Positions 19,234 to 27,909 of a DNA stretch of 64,000 bases are shown here, in pieces; within the stretch, counting starts at the first letter, position 1; each line of letters opens with the position of its first letter. The notes beneath the pieces were generated by a model. It saw only the letters and a list, made by a program, of their open reading frames with translations, did not search any database and had not been told where the DNA came from. A program made the translations under genes and the position numbers. The DNA is from Firmicutes bacterium HGW-Firmicutes-1 (GTDB taxonomy: Bacteria; Bacillota; Clostridia; Lachnospirales; Vallitaleaceae), in assembly GCA_002841625.1 (NCBI GenBank), contig PHAG01000013.1:1-64000 (forward strand), read 5' to 3'.

Positions 19234-19266
19234 CTCATTTTTAACTACCTAAATACAATCGGAATA

Positions 19267-19896
19267 TTATTTATAAACAATAACTACAGATACATCTTTA
19301 TCAAGGAAAATCGTATCCTTAGAAATTTTTTCATAGTCCATATCTTCACTTTCTTCTCCCACTAATAAAATCTTACCTGGAACCTTATAGTAAGCACCTT
19401 CTATATCCCCGTATATTGAAATTGCGAATGAGTCCTCATAATCCTCTATATCTTCTTCATCCACTTTTTCATCGTTCTTATAATATACAAACTTCATATC
19501 TTCTGCTAGTTCATCAACATCTAAGTTGTAATAGTCATCTGCATAATCTTCTAAAGTGAAATCAACATCCTCAAATAAGATATCATCACCTTCTTCATCA
19601 ATTAGAGTATACTTAATATAGTCATCTCCTTTTTTGAAATTAGTAAACTCTACATCGTAATCCCATTCGTCAATTTTATCAAGGATTGCTTCTTTCATTT
19701 CATCTTTATCGTCTTTCTTGAAATCAAATCCAAATATTTCTTCCGCTTCATCATCTGAAAGGCACCAGTCAATGCTTGCGCTCCCATCTTTTTTTATCAC
19801 TTTATAATACTGTCCTTCTTCAAGAGTAACGTCAGATTTACATCCTGACAGAGTTAAAACGAATAAGCAGACAAACATTAATCCAAATTTTTTCAT
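19267..19896 (-). CDS. Acidic lipoprotein of unknown function
   Basis: 209 residues. The signal peptide MKKFGLMFVCLFVLTLSGC ends in a lipobox (LSGC). The mature part is strongly acidic (many DD, DE and EED runs) without a recognised domain, but has regular beta-strand spacing. GGAGG precedes the ATG. It is convergent with the DUF4097 lipoprotein and divergent from the chemoreceptor gene, and probably monocistronic. Not recognised. Confidence 0.7.
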   Translation of the reverse strand: MKKFGLMFVCLFVLTLSGCKSDVTLEEGQYYKVIKKDGSASIDWCLSDDEAEEIFGFDFKKDDKDEMKEAILDKIDEWDYDVEFTNFKKGDDYIKYTLIDEEGDDILFEDVDFTLEDYADDYYNLDVDELAEDMKFVYYKNDEKVDEEDIEDYEDSFAISIYGDIEGAYYKVPGKILLVGEESEDMDYEKISKDTIFLDKDVSVVIVYK

Positions 19897-20211
19897 TGAA
19901 CATTCCTCCCAATTATTTAGTTATTGATATTCTAATATATTGGCTCAATTTTATCATAATTCCTATTACTTATCAACAAATTCCAGAAATATTGGTTGCC
20001 TTGGCTGCTAAGTATAGATTCATTTAATGTAAAAGAAACATCCATTATTTTCTGACTAATTTACACATATGTGTGTTGTAAAACATTCATTATTGTATTA
20101 CAATTACTGTACTACATAATTATGGTTTACATAATCTGTTTGTATAATTGTTTGATTGCATTGCTAACATCATTTACCCTTAACAATCAAAATACTAATA
20201 GGAGACATACA
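19897..20211. other. Divergent intergenic region, nothing recognised
   Basis: 315 AT-rich bases between the acidic lipoprotein and chemoreceptor genes. I see no RNA, repeat or flagellar-type (sigma-D) promoter. Confidence 0.4.
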
Positions 20212-22191
20212 ATGAAACTAAAATCAAAACTCATGATGGTCTTTGGAAGCGTAGTCATTATTGCTACTCTGATTATATCAGCCTTGGGATATGTGTTCAT
20301 TCAAGGACAAGCAACAAAAAGCATGGAAAACGAACTAAAAGCACAAGTCAACGCCTTAACAAAAGACATTGATGGTTGGTTAGAAGGAAAAGCAAACATT
20401 GTTGAAACAGTTGGGTCTATCCTATCCGCCGACTTTGATGAAAGTACTTTTAATTCATCATATCTTGGAAGAACTCTTGCGGTTCCTTCCAATAAAGGCA
20501 TCATTTCTGATTTGTATTTAGGCACTACTACTGGAAAGATGTTTGATGGTTCTGGATGGATTCCCGGCTCTGATTATGATCCACGAACTCGTCCATGGTA
20601 TACAATGGCTGATGCAGCCAATGAGTTGGTTTTCACAAGTGCTTATTTAGATATGGTAACGAACCAATATGCAATTTCTGTTGCCCTGCCATTGGTGGAT
20701 AAGGCTGGCAATAAAATTGGTATATTGGCTGAAGATCTTCTTCTTTCAACAATTACTGATAAAGTAACTTCGCTTAAAATTGGAGAAACTGGATATGCGA
20801 TACTTATGGATAAAGAAAGTTTGGCCATTTCGCATCCAGATAAAGAAATCGTTAATACAAAGCTGAATGAAATCGAAGAAATGAAAACACTTATAGACAA
20901 TATGATTCAAAAAGGAAATGGATATGAAGAATATACCTTTAATGGAGTTAAGAAAATCATGGTATATGAAACAATTCCTTCTAGTGACTGGATTATGGGT
21001 GTAGTTATTGATAAAGCGGAGGTTTTTAAGGATATAAATACACTCAGAAACAACTATATCATTTTAAATATTATAGTTGCATTATTGGTTATTATGATTG
21101 CTTTTATTGTTGCAACAAATATAGTAAAACCTATTCAAGGATTAAAATCTTGTGCAGAAAAAATGGCAGCTGGAAATGTTAGAGTTCAAGCAGATGTTAA
21201 GGGGGCATTAGAAATTAGACAATTATCTATTGCCTTTAACACTATGGTAGCAAACATCGGTAACTTAATTCAAAAAATCAATCAATCTGCAGATATCGTT
21301 ACAACCGCATCTTTAGATGTAAAGACCGTAGCTGAAGAAAATGGACGAATTGCCAATGAAGTCTCTAGAACAATAGTAGAGTTATCTACAGGCGCTTCAG
21401 ATCAAGCATTCTCTGCAAATGAAGGTGCTGCCGCTATTGAAGAAATGACAAAATCTATTTCAGAGATCTCCATAATAGGTGCACGCTCTGTTGAGATGAT
21501 TGAGCAAGTACAAATTGCAGTGAAAAGCGGGTATAATGCAATGGTCAACCAATCTTCTTTGATGGCAGAAAACAAGATTAGTACCTATACAGTTCAACAA
21601 TCTATTTCCGAATTAGATGGTAAGACAGAAGTCATCGGACAAATTGTTACAGTAATTGGTAACATTGCAAATCAGACCAATCTGTTGGCTCTAAACGCTG
21701 CTATTGAGGCAGCTAGAGCCGGTGAACATGGAAAGGGATTCGCAGTTGTTGCCGATGAGGTGCGAAAGTTAGCAGAACAATCCTCTACCTCTAGTAATGA
21801 AATAGGAAAACTACTTGATGATATACGCAATAAAACAAAGGAAAACGTACATGAAGTTATGGTTGTTCGAGATGTTGTTGAAAAACAAGAAGCAGCTTTA
21901 ACCCAATCTAAAGACGATTTTAATCTGATTAAAAATTCAGTCGAAGAGATTGTACAGCAGATTCATTTGGTTGCAAAAGCCTCCGCATCCATTAATCAAA
22001 AAGCTCAGCAAGTATCTACGGTAATCACTAATGTAGCCACGGTAACAGAAGAAAGTGCCGCCGCTACTGAAGAGGTTGCTGCTGCAACTATGGAACAGCT
22101 TTATTCTGTAGAAAAGATCGTAAAAGACTCTACAAATCTTGTAAATGAAGCAAAGAGCTTAACAAAAGAAATCCAAAAATTCATCCTTTAG
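20212..22191 (+). CDS. Methyl-accepting chemotaxis protein with dCache sensor
   Basis: 659 residues from the ATG after AGGAG. A membrane helix (about 8-30), an extracellular double-Cache-like region (about 35-280; [18 protein letters not shown] is the typical Cache signature), a second helix (about 283-305), HAMP (about 307-358) and a signalling domain with the conserved hairpin tip [20 protein letters not shown]. It signals to CheA/CheW at the membrane. The open frame extends 47 codons further upstream, but without a ribosome site. No che genes are adjacent, which is common for receptors. Confidence 0.93.
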   Translation: MKLKSKLMMVFGSVVIIATLIISALGYVFIQGQATKSMENELKAQVNALTKDIDGWLEGKANIVETVGSILSADFDESTFNSSYLGRTLAVPSNKGIISDLYLGTTTGKMFDGSGWIPGSDYDPRTRPWYTMADAANELVFTSAYLDMVTNQYAISVALPLVDKAGNKIGILAEDLLLSTITDKVTSLKIGETGYAILMDKESLAISHPDKEIVNTKLNEIEEMKTLIDNMIQKGNGYEEYTFNGVKKIMVYETIPSSDWIMGVVIDKAEVFKDINTLRNNYIILNIIVALLVIMIAFIVATNIVKPIQGLKSCAEKMAAGNVRVQADVKGALEIRQLSIAFNTMVANIGNLIQKINQSADIVTTASLDVKTVAEENGRIANEVSRTIVELSTGASDQAFSANEGAAAIEEMTKSISEISIIGARSVEMIEQVQIAVKSGYNAMVNQSSLMAENKISTYTVQQSISELDGKTEVIGQIVTVIGNIANQTNLLALNAAIEAARAGEHGKGFAVVADEVRKLAEQSSTSSNEIGKLLDDIRNKTKENVHEVMVVRDVVEKQEAALTQSKDDFNLIKNSVEEIVQQIHLVAKASASINQKAQQVSTVITNVATVTEESAAATEEVAAATMEQLYSVEKIVKDSTNLVNEAKSLTKEIQKFIL

Positions 22192-22202
22192 ATTCCAAGG
22201 CA

Positions 22203-22235
22203 AAAGCTCAGAGATTTATTCTCTGAGCTTTTTTA
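22203..22235 (+). terminator. Terminator of the chemoreceptor gene
   Basis: Perfect 12-base arms AAAGCTCAGAGA and TCTCTGAGCTTT, then TTTT. Confidence 0.85.
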
Positions 22236-22425
22236 GTTTACACAGAATTTTTGCTAAAAGTCGCTACCATGATATCCACTTTGATTTATTACTTATATTA
22301 CATAATTATAGTCTTGCAGCCATACAACGTCTTTATTTGCTGCTTCGCTTATAAACCTTAAAGGAATATAGGTTTTATTTATTGTATGTTTTTATCTTGT
22401 TTAGCATACCGACAAATGATTCGCA

Positions 22426-22761
22426 TTAGCCTATAAACAACCTATATAGAGTTATTAATAATCCTATCATGAATATTATCCCAAATATTGTTTTATTGTT
22501 TTTGGCCAACCATTTAGGTAAAAATATATCAAATCCTATTTCAGTATTATTCGTATATTTGTTGCCCATAATAGTCAAGGGACATCTCCATTTAAAAATG
22601 ATGAGTACTATTAATTCTAAAACTACTAAGCCAATAGCAACGAATAATAAAACATCCATTTTATTAGTAATACTAGCATATAGAATATATCCGATTACAA
22701 AAACAAAGAAAAGCCATATTATTGTATGTATCGTTTTTATGTAAAATAATTTTTTGTTCAT
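22426..22761 (-). CDS. Small membrane protein, unknown
   Basis: 111 residues with three hydrophobic segments (about 11-28, 35-55, 88-108) and a short polar region with TNNTEIGFDIFLPKWLAKNNK between the last two. The ATG is preceded by AAGGAG. It is 49 bases downstream of another small membrane protein gene. Not recognised. Confidence 0.55.
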   Translation of the reverse strand: MNKKLFYIKTIHTIIWLFFVFVIGYILYASITNKMDVLLFVAIGLVVLELIVLIIFKWRCPLTIMGNKYTNNTEIGFDIFLPKWLAKNNKTIFGIIFMIGLLITLYRLFIG

Positions 22762-22783
22762 ATTCTCTCCTTCGTTATAAGAT

Positions 22784-22802
22784 AAAAGTGCCTGTCCTCT
22801 TT
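22784..22802. repeat. Dispersed short repeat, copy 2
   Basis: AAAAGTGCCTGTCCTCTTT between two small membrane protein genes. It is the same repeat as near 2089, 27883 and 33898, with one substitution in the core. Confidence 0.55.
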
Positions 22803-22810
22803 GTCTGCCC

Positions 22811-23110
22811 TTAGTTATCTTTGTTCTTGAATACTTTTACTAATATGTATATATTGTATATTAATCCTAGGATAACTGGTATTAATACATAATTATGAAT
22901 TGAATATAGATGATTGTAAGTACCTTGCGTAATGTCAATTTTTAACTGAAAAAGGGTGTATACAACACTGTTTACATTGAGTTCTCCCATACCCTTGGGT
23001 GTATACAAGGCATTACTCACCTGCATCATAAAATTTACACTTGCCATAATCGACAATATTAAAAGTGTTAGGTTTTTGCTTATAACTTGTGAAATTAATT
23101 TTTTATCCAT
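22811..23110 (-). CDS. Small membrane protein, unknown
   Basis: 99 residues with two clear hydrophobic segments (about 10-32 and 70-92). GAGGAAGG precedes the ATG. It lies between the broken S41 peptidase gene and the 22426-22761 gene. No domain is recognised. Confidence 0.5.
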   Translation of the reverse strand: MDKKLISQVISKNLTLLILSIMASVNFMMQVSNALYTPKGMGELNVNSVVYTLFQLKIDITQGTYNHLYSIHNYVLIPVILGLIYNIYILVKVFKNKDN

Positions 23111-23145
23111 TATTACCTTCCTCTCAATCTATTACTAAGTTCATT

Positions 23146-23625
23146 TTACCATTGTTTTATTAGGTCCACATCCTTTTCTATAAGTTCATCTCTCCCCTTT
23201 TTTATTCCTATAATAGTAGGTTCTATATAAATATCAGGTTCCAATCCTACTCTTTGAGTTTCTGATTTATCGGGATGATATATTCCAACTCCTGTTATAG
23301 CAGTCTCTATTCCTCCTGGCAGGCTAAATACAGCTATATTGCCATCTGTACCGCTTGAATTACTTCCCATAACCTTTGGCATTAGGTGCCTTTCTTAGTC
23401 CCAATTTACTGATGAAAATATGACCTTTGGATGATAATATTTAACAAATCCCCATACTTTACATAGCTTACTTAAATCTTCAACTTGTTTTTCATTTAGC
23501 TTCTCAATTTTAATACCACTTTCTTTATCGAAAAAGCCATTATTGTTCATTATTGAGAACCCTACTAGTATAGTGAAAATGAAAACACTAATTATAAAAC
23601 TTCTTTTAACCCAAACACCTTCCAT
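23146..23625 (-). pseudogene. S41 (tail-specific) peptidase with large internal deletion
   Basis: Two adjacent pieces of one family. The upstream piece (23395-23625) has a membrane anchor and the typical S41 entry LCKVWGFVKYYHPKV...VNWD. The downstream piece (23146-23382) begins near the S41 C-terminus: GSNSSGTDGNIAVFSLPGG then YHPDKSETQRVGLEPDIYIEPT. About 300 residues between them, including the catalytic Ser/Lys region, are missing, and a stop codon sits at the junction. Non-functional as a protease. Confidence 0.8.
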
Positions 23626-23664
23626 GCTTTCTATATCCCCCTAACCATTAGCTCTTTTAGCGCT

Positions 23665-24528
23665 CTATTTATCCCAATATGCTGGACGAACTAGTGTCAT
23701 TGGTAACTTTGTATTAGAATCTCCCTTAGCTGTATTCATTTGAGCTTGTGTAAGAAATATACTATCTGCCAGATTGGCCCCTCTAAGGTCAGCATCTCGC
23801 AGATCAGCCCCAATGAAGTCCGCATAACTCAAGTCAGCTCCACTAAGGTTGGCAGCGATAAGCAATGTCCCCCTCAAGTCTGCGCCTCTGAGGTTCGTTT
23901 TTCTAAGATCTTTACCTATAAAATCCATTCTTCGTACAATTGGCTTCTGATGTTTTAATAAAGTTGTTTTTTGATTCTCTGCTTTAGTTCGCACTAGTTC
24001 ACTGGTACGTAGAAGTAATGGATTAACCTTATCTCGATGCATTGCTATATTCAATGCTATGAGTGATTCAGCACTGAGATAGGTAAGCCCTTTGATTTGA
24101 TCGGCCATGTAGCTTAGATCAACATGGATAACCTGCGTAGCTTGGAGTGTAAGCGCTTCTGACAAATACCATATCATTTCATGAAGTTGCCTCATAATTA
24201 GAAACACCTCAAACATTTGCTTTGCCGACTCTGATACTTGTCGCCAGTCATAACCCCCATAGGTAACTTGAGCAACTTTTTGCCCTGCACCAAAACAGTC
24301 ATAACCAGTACACCCTTTAAGTCCATTCTTCCAAAGGTTTTTGTGTATCGCACATGTAAAATCATGCTGTAAATTTATACAAGGTTTACCCGCATCTTTG
24401 TTTGTTGGAAATCCGTCTGAAGCCGAAAAATACAGTACTACACAACAAAATCCAAAACATTTTTTGCAGTCAACTCTTAAATTTTCATATAATTCTGCAT
24501 GGAACATATTGCTAGTTTGATGTTGCAT
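23665..24528 (-). CDS. Pentapeptide-repeat protein with N-terminal cysteine cluster
   Basis: 287 residues. The N-terminal 100 residues carry a Cys-rich region (CKKCFGFCC, CINLQHDFTC, CTGYDC) that probably binds zinc or an Fe-S cluster. A helical middle follows, and the C-terminal third (about 205-265) has pentapeptide repeats A(D/N)LXX such as LRGADLRGTLL, ANLSGADLSYADF, ADLRDADLRGANL, forming a square beta-helix. Some pentapeptide proteins mimic DNA and protect gyrase; a role here is not shown. The start at 24528 gives proper spacing to GAGGTG. Confidence 0.8.
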   Translation of the reverse strand: MQHQTSNMFHAELYENLRVDCKKCFGFCCVVLYFSASDGFPTNKDAGKPCINLQHDFTCAIHKNLWKNGLKGCTGYDCFGAGQKVAQVTYGGYDWRQVSESAKQMFEVFLIMRQLHEMIWYLSEALTLQATQVIHVDLSYMADQIKGLTYLSAESLIALNIAMHRDKVNPLLLRTSELVRTKAENQKTTLLKHQKPIVRRMDFIGKDLRKTNLRGADLRGTLLIAANLSGADLSYADFIGADLRDADLRGANLADSIFLTQAQMNTAKGDSNTKLPMTLVRPAYWDK

Positions 24529-24833
24529 ATTCATTCACCTCATGTTATTCAAAAAAATATTATGCTTGATATGAGTTAACTCATAAAAATTGTCTTTGAT
24601 TAAAATTAGTTTTTGAAAATTAACGCATAATCTCCATATTATCCCAAAACACATAAAGTAATTATATCATCTTGATTTTTATTTTACTATCCGTAATTTG
24701 ATTATCTTTACAACAACAATTAATATAAAGTAAAATTGTTAGGATTGACTTACCTAATGATAATTGGTACTATGAGAGATAACTATAAAATATACCTATA
24801 AAATATACCTCTAATTGAAAAGGAGTGAACCCT
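24529..24833. other. Divergent intergenic region
   Basis: 305 AT-rich bases between the pentapeptide protein and the SLH-glycosidase gene. It contains a short direct repeat AAAATATACCT (about 24787 and 24801), and nothing else is recognised. Confidence 0.4.
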
Positions 24834-26792
24834 TTGCGTACTACATTCAGTTTAATAATGACTTTAATTCTATTGCTATCTTCTCTATCTTGTGTTTCCG
24901 CAAAAAATCAAACGGATATTGAAAACCATTGGGCAGAGAATACATTGCAAAGATGGATTGATTCTAATTGGATACCTAATGTTAATGATGATGGAAAAAT
25001 TCGTCCCAATGATAGTGTTACTCGTGCGGAATTTGCAACATTTGTTAATCATGCTTTTCAATACACTTCAACTGCAGCATCACTTCCCTACACAGATTTA
25101 CCAGATGATCATTGGGCCTATCAACAGATTTCTATTGCTTACAAGGCAGGTTATATGAAGGGTGATTCATCCAATATGGTATCACCGAATAGTCCTGCTA
25201 CACGGCAAGAAGTTGCCCTTATGCTTAATCAAATTCTGAATCTCGAAGATCCTCAAACTCTAGATTTATCCATTTTTTTAGACTCTAGTGACATTTCTAC
25301 GTGGGCAAGGTTCGCAGTTTCCTCCCTTAGTGAAACTCAAATTTTAAAAGGTTATCCTGATGGAAACTTTCGGCCTCTTGCCACAATGACTCGCGCTGAA
25401 GCCATTGTGGCCATCGATACAGCACTCAATTATTCACCAAACAATGACATACCACCTTCAACCATTGATCATCTATCAAGGCTTAAAGTTAGTGATAATG
25501 GTAGATTCTTGACACAAGCTGACAGCACCCCTTTTTTCTGGTTAGGTGATACAGCCTGGGAGTTAGCTCATAGGTTAGATCGAAATGAGGTAGCCCTATA
25601 TTTACAGAGTGCCGCTGATAATGGATTTAATGTCATTCAATTTGTTGCTCTAGCTGAACTAAGTGGTTTAACAGAACCCAATTCTTACGGTGACTTGCCT
25701 TTAATTGATAAGAATCCTACAATCCCCGCAATTACAGCGGGTAATGACCCGAAGATCTCTTTGGAATACGACTATTGGGATCATATTGACTACATTATCG
25801 ATACAGCTGATTCACTTGGTATTTATGTAGCATTATTGCCCAGTTGGGCCAGTTACCTGTGGGAAAATAAAGGGGAAGAAGCGGATCCAATTTTTAATGT
25901 AACTAATGCTTCTGCGTACGGTAAATGGCTTGGAGAAAGATATGGAGAGAAAGATAATATCATATGGGTGCTTGGTGGTGATCGCATACCGGATTCCAAA
26001 GAAAAATTGACAATAATCCGTAATATGGCAAACGGTCTAGACTCTGGTGGAGGAACACAAATTAAAACGTATCATCCATGGGGAGGTAGATCGTCTTCTG
26101 AATACTTCCACAATGATGATTGGTTAGATTTTAATAGTCATCAATCAGGGCATCGTGCGAAGGATTATGCAAATTACAACTTAACTAAAACAGACTACGA
26201 GAAGGATACAATCAAGCCAACTTTTGATATAGAACCAAGGTATGAACATCTTCCTGTCAAATTTAATTTAGATAATGGCCGATTTGAAGCATACGACGCA
26301 AGGCAAGCCGCCTATTGGTCTCTGTTTGCAGGTGCATTCGGGCATACATATGGTCACAATAGCATATGGCAAATGTATGATGTGAATAGGAATCCAATAA
26401 TGAAAGCTTCTACTCCCTGGACAAAAGCTATTCATGCTGAAGGTCGAACTACGATGAAGTGGATTAAAGTGCTCCTCGAATCAAGGCCCATGCTTGCACG
26501 TGTTCCCGATCAATCCTTAATTAGTGATGACTTATCTGGTGCTAATAAGATAATGGCAACTCGTGGGGATGACTATGCTTTTATATACAGCACTACGGGA
26601 GAGTCCTTCAATGTAAATATGGGAAAAATCTCAGGAGATACTGTAAGTGCTTCTTGGTACAATCCCAGAACAGGTGCTTTTACAGTAATTGGTGACTATA
26701 AAAACACGGGGAACAGAATTTTTAACCCACCATCAAAGGGCCGTGGAAATGATTGGGTTCTAGTCCTGGATGATAAATCAAAAAATTATTAA
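24834..26792 (+). CDS. S-layer-anchored DUF4038/GH140-like glycoside hydrolase
   Basis: 652 residues with a signal peptide (ending about VSA), then three SLH domains (about 25-200: ENHWAENTLQRWIDSNWI, DDHWAYQQISIAYKAGYMKG, STWARFAVSSLSETQILKGYPDG, each followed by an F/T-R-A-E type helix) that bind secondary cell-wall polymers. The catalytic region (about 213-560) starts RLKVSDNGRFLTQADSTPFFWLGDTAWEL, the DUF4038 (apiosidase-like, GH140) opening, and the C-terminus is the matching small beta domain (GKISGDTVSASWYNPRTGAF). TTG start 8 bases after AGGAG. Likely a cell-surface plant-polysaccharide enzyme. Confidence 0.85.
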   Translation: MRTTFSLIMTLILLLSSLSCVSAKNQTDIENHWAENTLQRWIDSNWIPNVNDDGKIRPNDSVTRAEFATFVNHAFQYTSTAASLPYTDLPDDHWAYQQISIAYKAGYMKGDSSNMVSPNSPATRQEVALMLNQILNLEDPQTLDLSIFLDSSDISTWARFAVSSLSETQILKGYPDGNFRPLATMTRAEAIVAIDTALNYSPNNDIPPSTIDHLSRLKVSDNGRFLTQADSTPFFWLGDTAWELAHRLDRNEVALYLQSAADNGFNVIQFVALAELSGLTEPNSYGDLPLIDKNPTIPAITAGNDPKISLEYDYWDHIDYIIDTADSLGIYVALLPSWASYLWENKGEEADPIFNVTNASAYGKWLGERYGEKDNIIWVLGGDRIPDSKEKLTIIRNMANGLDSGGGTQIKTYHPWGGRSSSEYFHNDDWLDFNSHQSGHRAKDYANYNLTKTDYEKDTIKPTFDIEPRYEHLPVKFNLDNGRFEAYDARQAAYWSLFAGAFGHTYGHNSIWQMYDVNRNPIMKASTPWTKAIHAEGRTTMKWIKVLLESRPMLARVPDQSLISDDLSGANKIMATRGDDYAFIYSTTGESFNVNMGKISGDTVSASWYNPRTGAFTVIGDYKNTGNRIFNPPSKGRGNDWVLVLDDKSKNY

Positions 26793-26902
26793 TTTCCAAT
26801 ACCTAAACCTTCTCCATAGATATTACTTAAATTCGATTTTTAATCATGGACTGTTATTGAGTTCAATAACAATCTAGCAAATATTCCCCTAGTGAATTGA
26901 GA

Positions 26903-26935
26903 AAATCCTATCTTAGACAACCTAAGATAGGATTT
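26903..26935 (+). terminator. Terminator after the SLH-glycosidase gene
   Basis: Arms AAATCCTATCTTAG and CTAAGATAGGATTT around a 5-base loop, then a T run. Confidence 0.85.
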
Positions 26936-27011
26936 TTTTATTATAAGGTAAACCCATTATATGGTATTTAATATAATTTCCATTTGCATCTTTAGAATAA
27001 AAGATTGATCT

Positions 27012-27575
27012 TCAGCCTTTTCTTAACTTAAGTTCAATATTATCTTTGCTTGCTTGGATTTCAAATAACAACCTAATTTGTTCGAGCTTTTCCTTTATAG
27101 GGATCTCTTCTTTACTTATATTCTCATTAATCTCTGCCATAATATTTTCAAGGTCATTTAATTGCATAATATTTACTGCAATACAATAGAAATTTTTTCT
27201 TCTACCATCATTATAGTTGTTGATTAGGAATTCAAGTATTTCAATCTTTTGATTCAATTCAATCTTATACTTGTCTAATCCTTCATTACTGACTTTTTCA
27301 AAATCAGTGATAACGTTTCGATAAGAAATAAAGGAGTCAACGTTGCTTGAATCACTATACTTTTTACATGGAAAAGACGCACATTGAAAACAATATTCCA
27401 CTTGGCTGTGTTTTTTATTACATGTAATAATGGCACATGAAGGGTGTTTTATATGGAAATCCTTTCCACCACATCCAGGGCATTTTGATTCACCTTTTGT
27501 TTGAAAGCGCGGACAAAGTCCACAATTAAGTCCACACAATGAGAAGAATGGATATTCTCTCCTATATTCATTCAT
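27012..27575 (-). CDS. DUF3795 cysteine-rich protein
   Basis: 187 residues. The N-terminal half has the DUF3795 cysteine pattern: SLCGLNCGLCPRF, CPGCGGKDF, CAIITCNKKH, YCFQCASFPCKKY, probably binding zinc or Fe-S. The C-terminal half is a helical, charged region. Members are common in anaerobes and unstudied. GGAGG lies 8 bases before the ATG at 27575. Confidence 0.8.
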   Translation of the reverse strand: MNEYRREYPFFSLCGLNCGLCPRFQTKGESKCPGCGGKDFHIKHPSCAIITCNKKHSQVEYCFQCASFPCKKYSDSSNVDSFISYRNVITDFEKVSNEGLDKYKIELNQKIEILEFLINNYNDGRRKNFYCIAVNIMQLNDLENIMAEINENISKEEIPIKEKLEQIRLLFEIQASKDNIELKLRKG

Positions 27576-27667
27576 CACTATTTCCTCCTATCTCAAAAAG
27601 TCAGAATTGGTATTCCAAGCACTTCCATATATGTCATCTAATGTTATGTGTAAAAACATCGCGTCCA

Positions 27668-27733
27668 TTGTGATATGTTTCATCGTATCAATCGTTACCT
27701 CAACTGAATTTTAAATATATAATTTCTACCTAG
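27668..27733 (+). other. Degenerate rlmH-type attachment-site scar (copy E)
   Basis: TTGTGATATGTTTCATC followed by GTATCAATCGTTACCTCAA matches the att repeats at 33928 and 36483 but with a one-base deletion in the 22-codon tail, and the complementary strand reads E-T-Y-H-N instead of E-P-Y-H-K. It is the most decayed and leftmost copy, and would mark the left limit of the composite island. Confidence 0.6.
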
Positions 27734-27882
27734 CCCGAGGAATTGCTTGATTCAGATTACTTATGCTAGTTCGTCGTATCGACTGTATATACAACCCGAA
27801 CCAAAAATATTCGTTCACTACTTATTTTATATCCAATGTTTGGAAAACATTGCTGATTCCTTTGTTCTTTCTAATACGAGAA

Positions 27883-27900
27883 CAAAGTGCCTGTCCCCTT
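27883..27900. repeat. Dispersed short repeat, copy 3
   Basis: CAAAGTGCCTGTCCCCTT just downstream of the stop codon of the PBP gene. It has the same orientation as the other copies. Confidence 0.55.
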
Positions 27901-27909
27901 CAATCCCCT

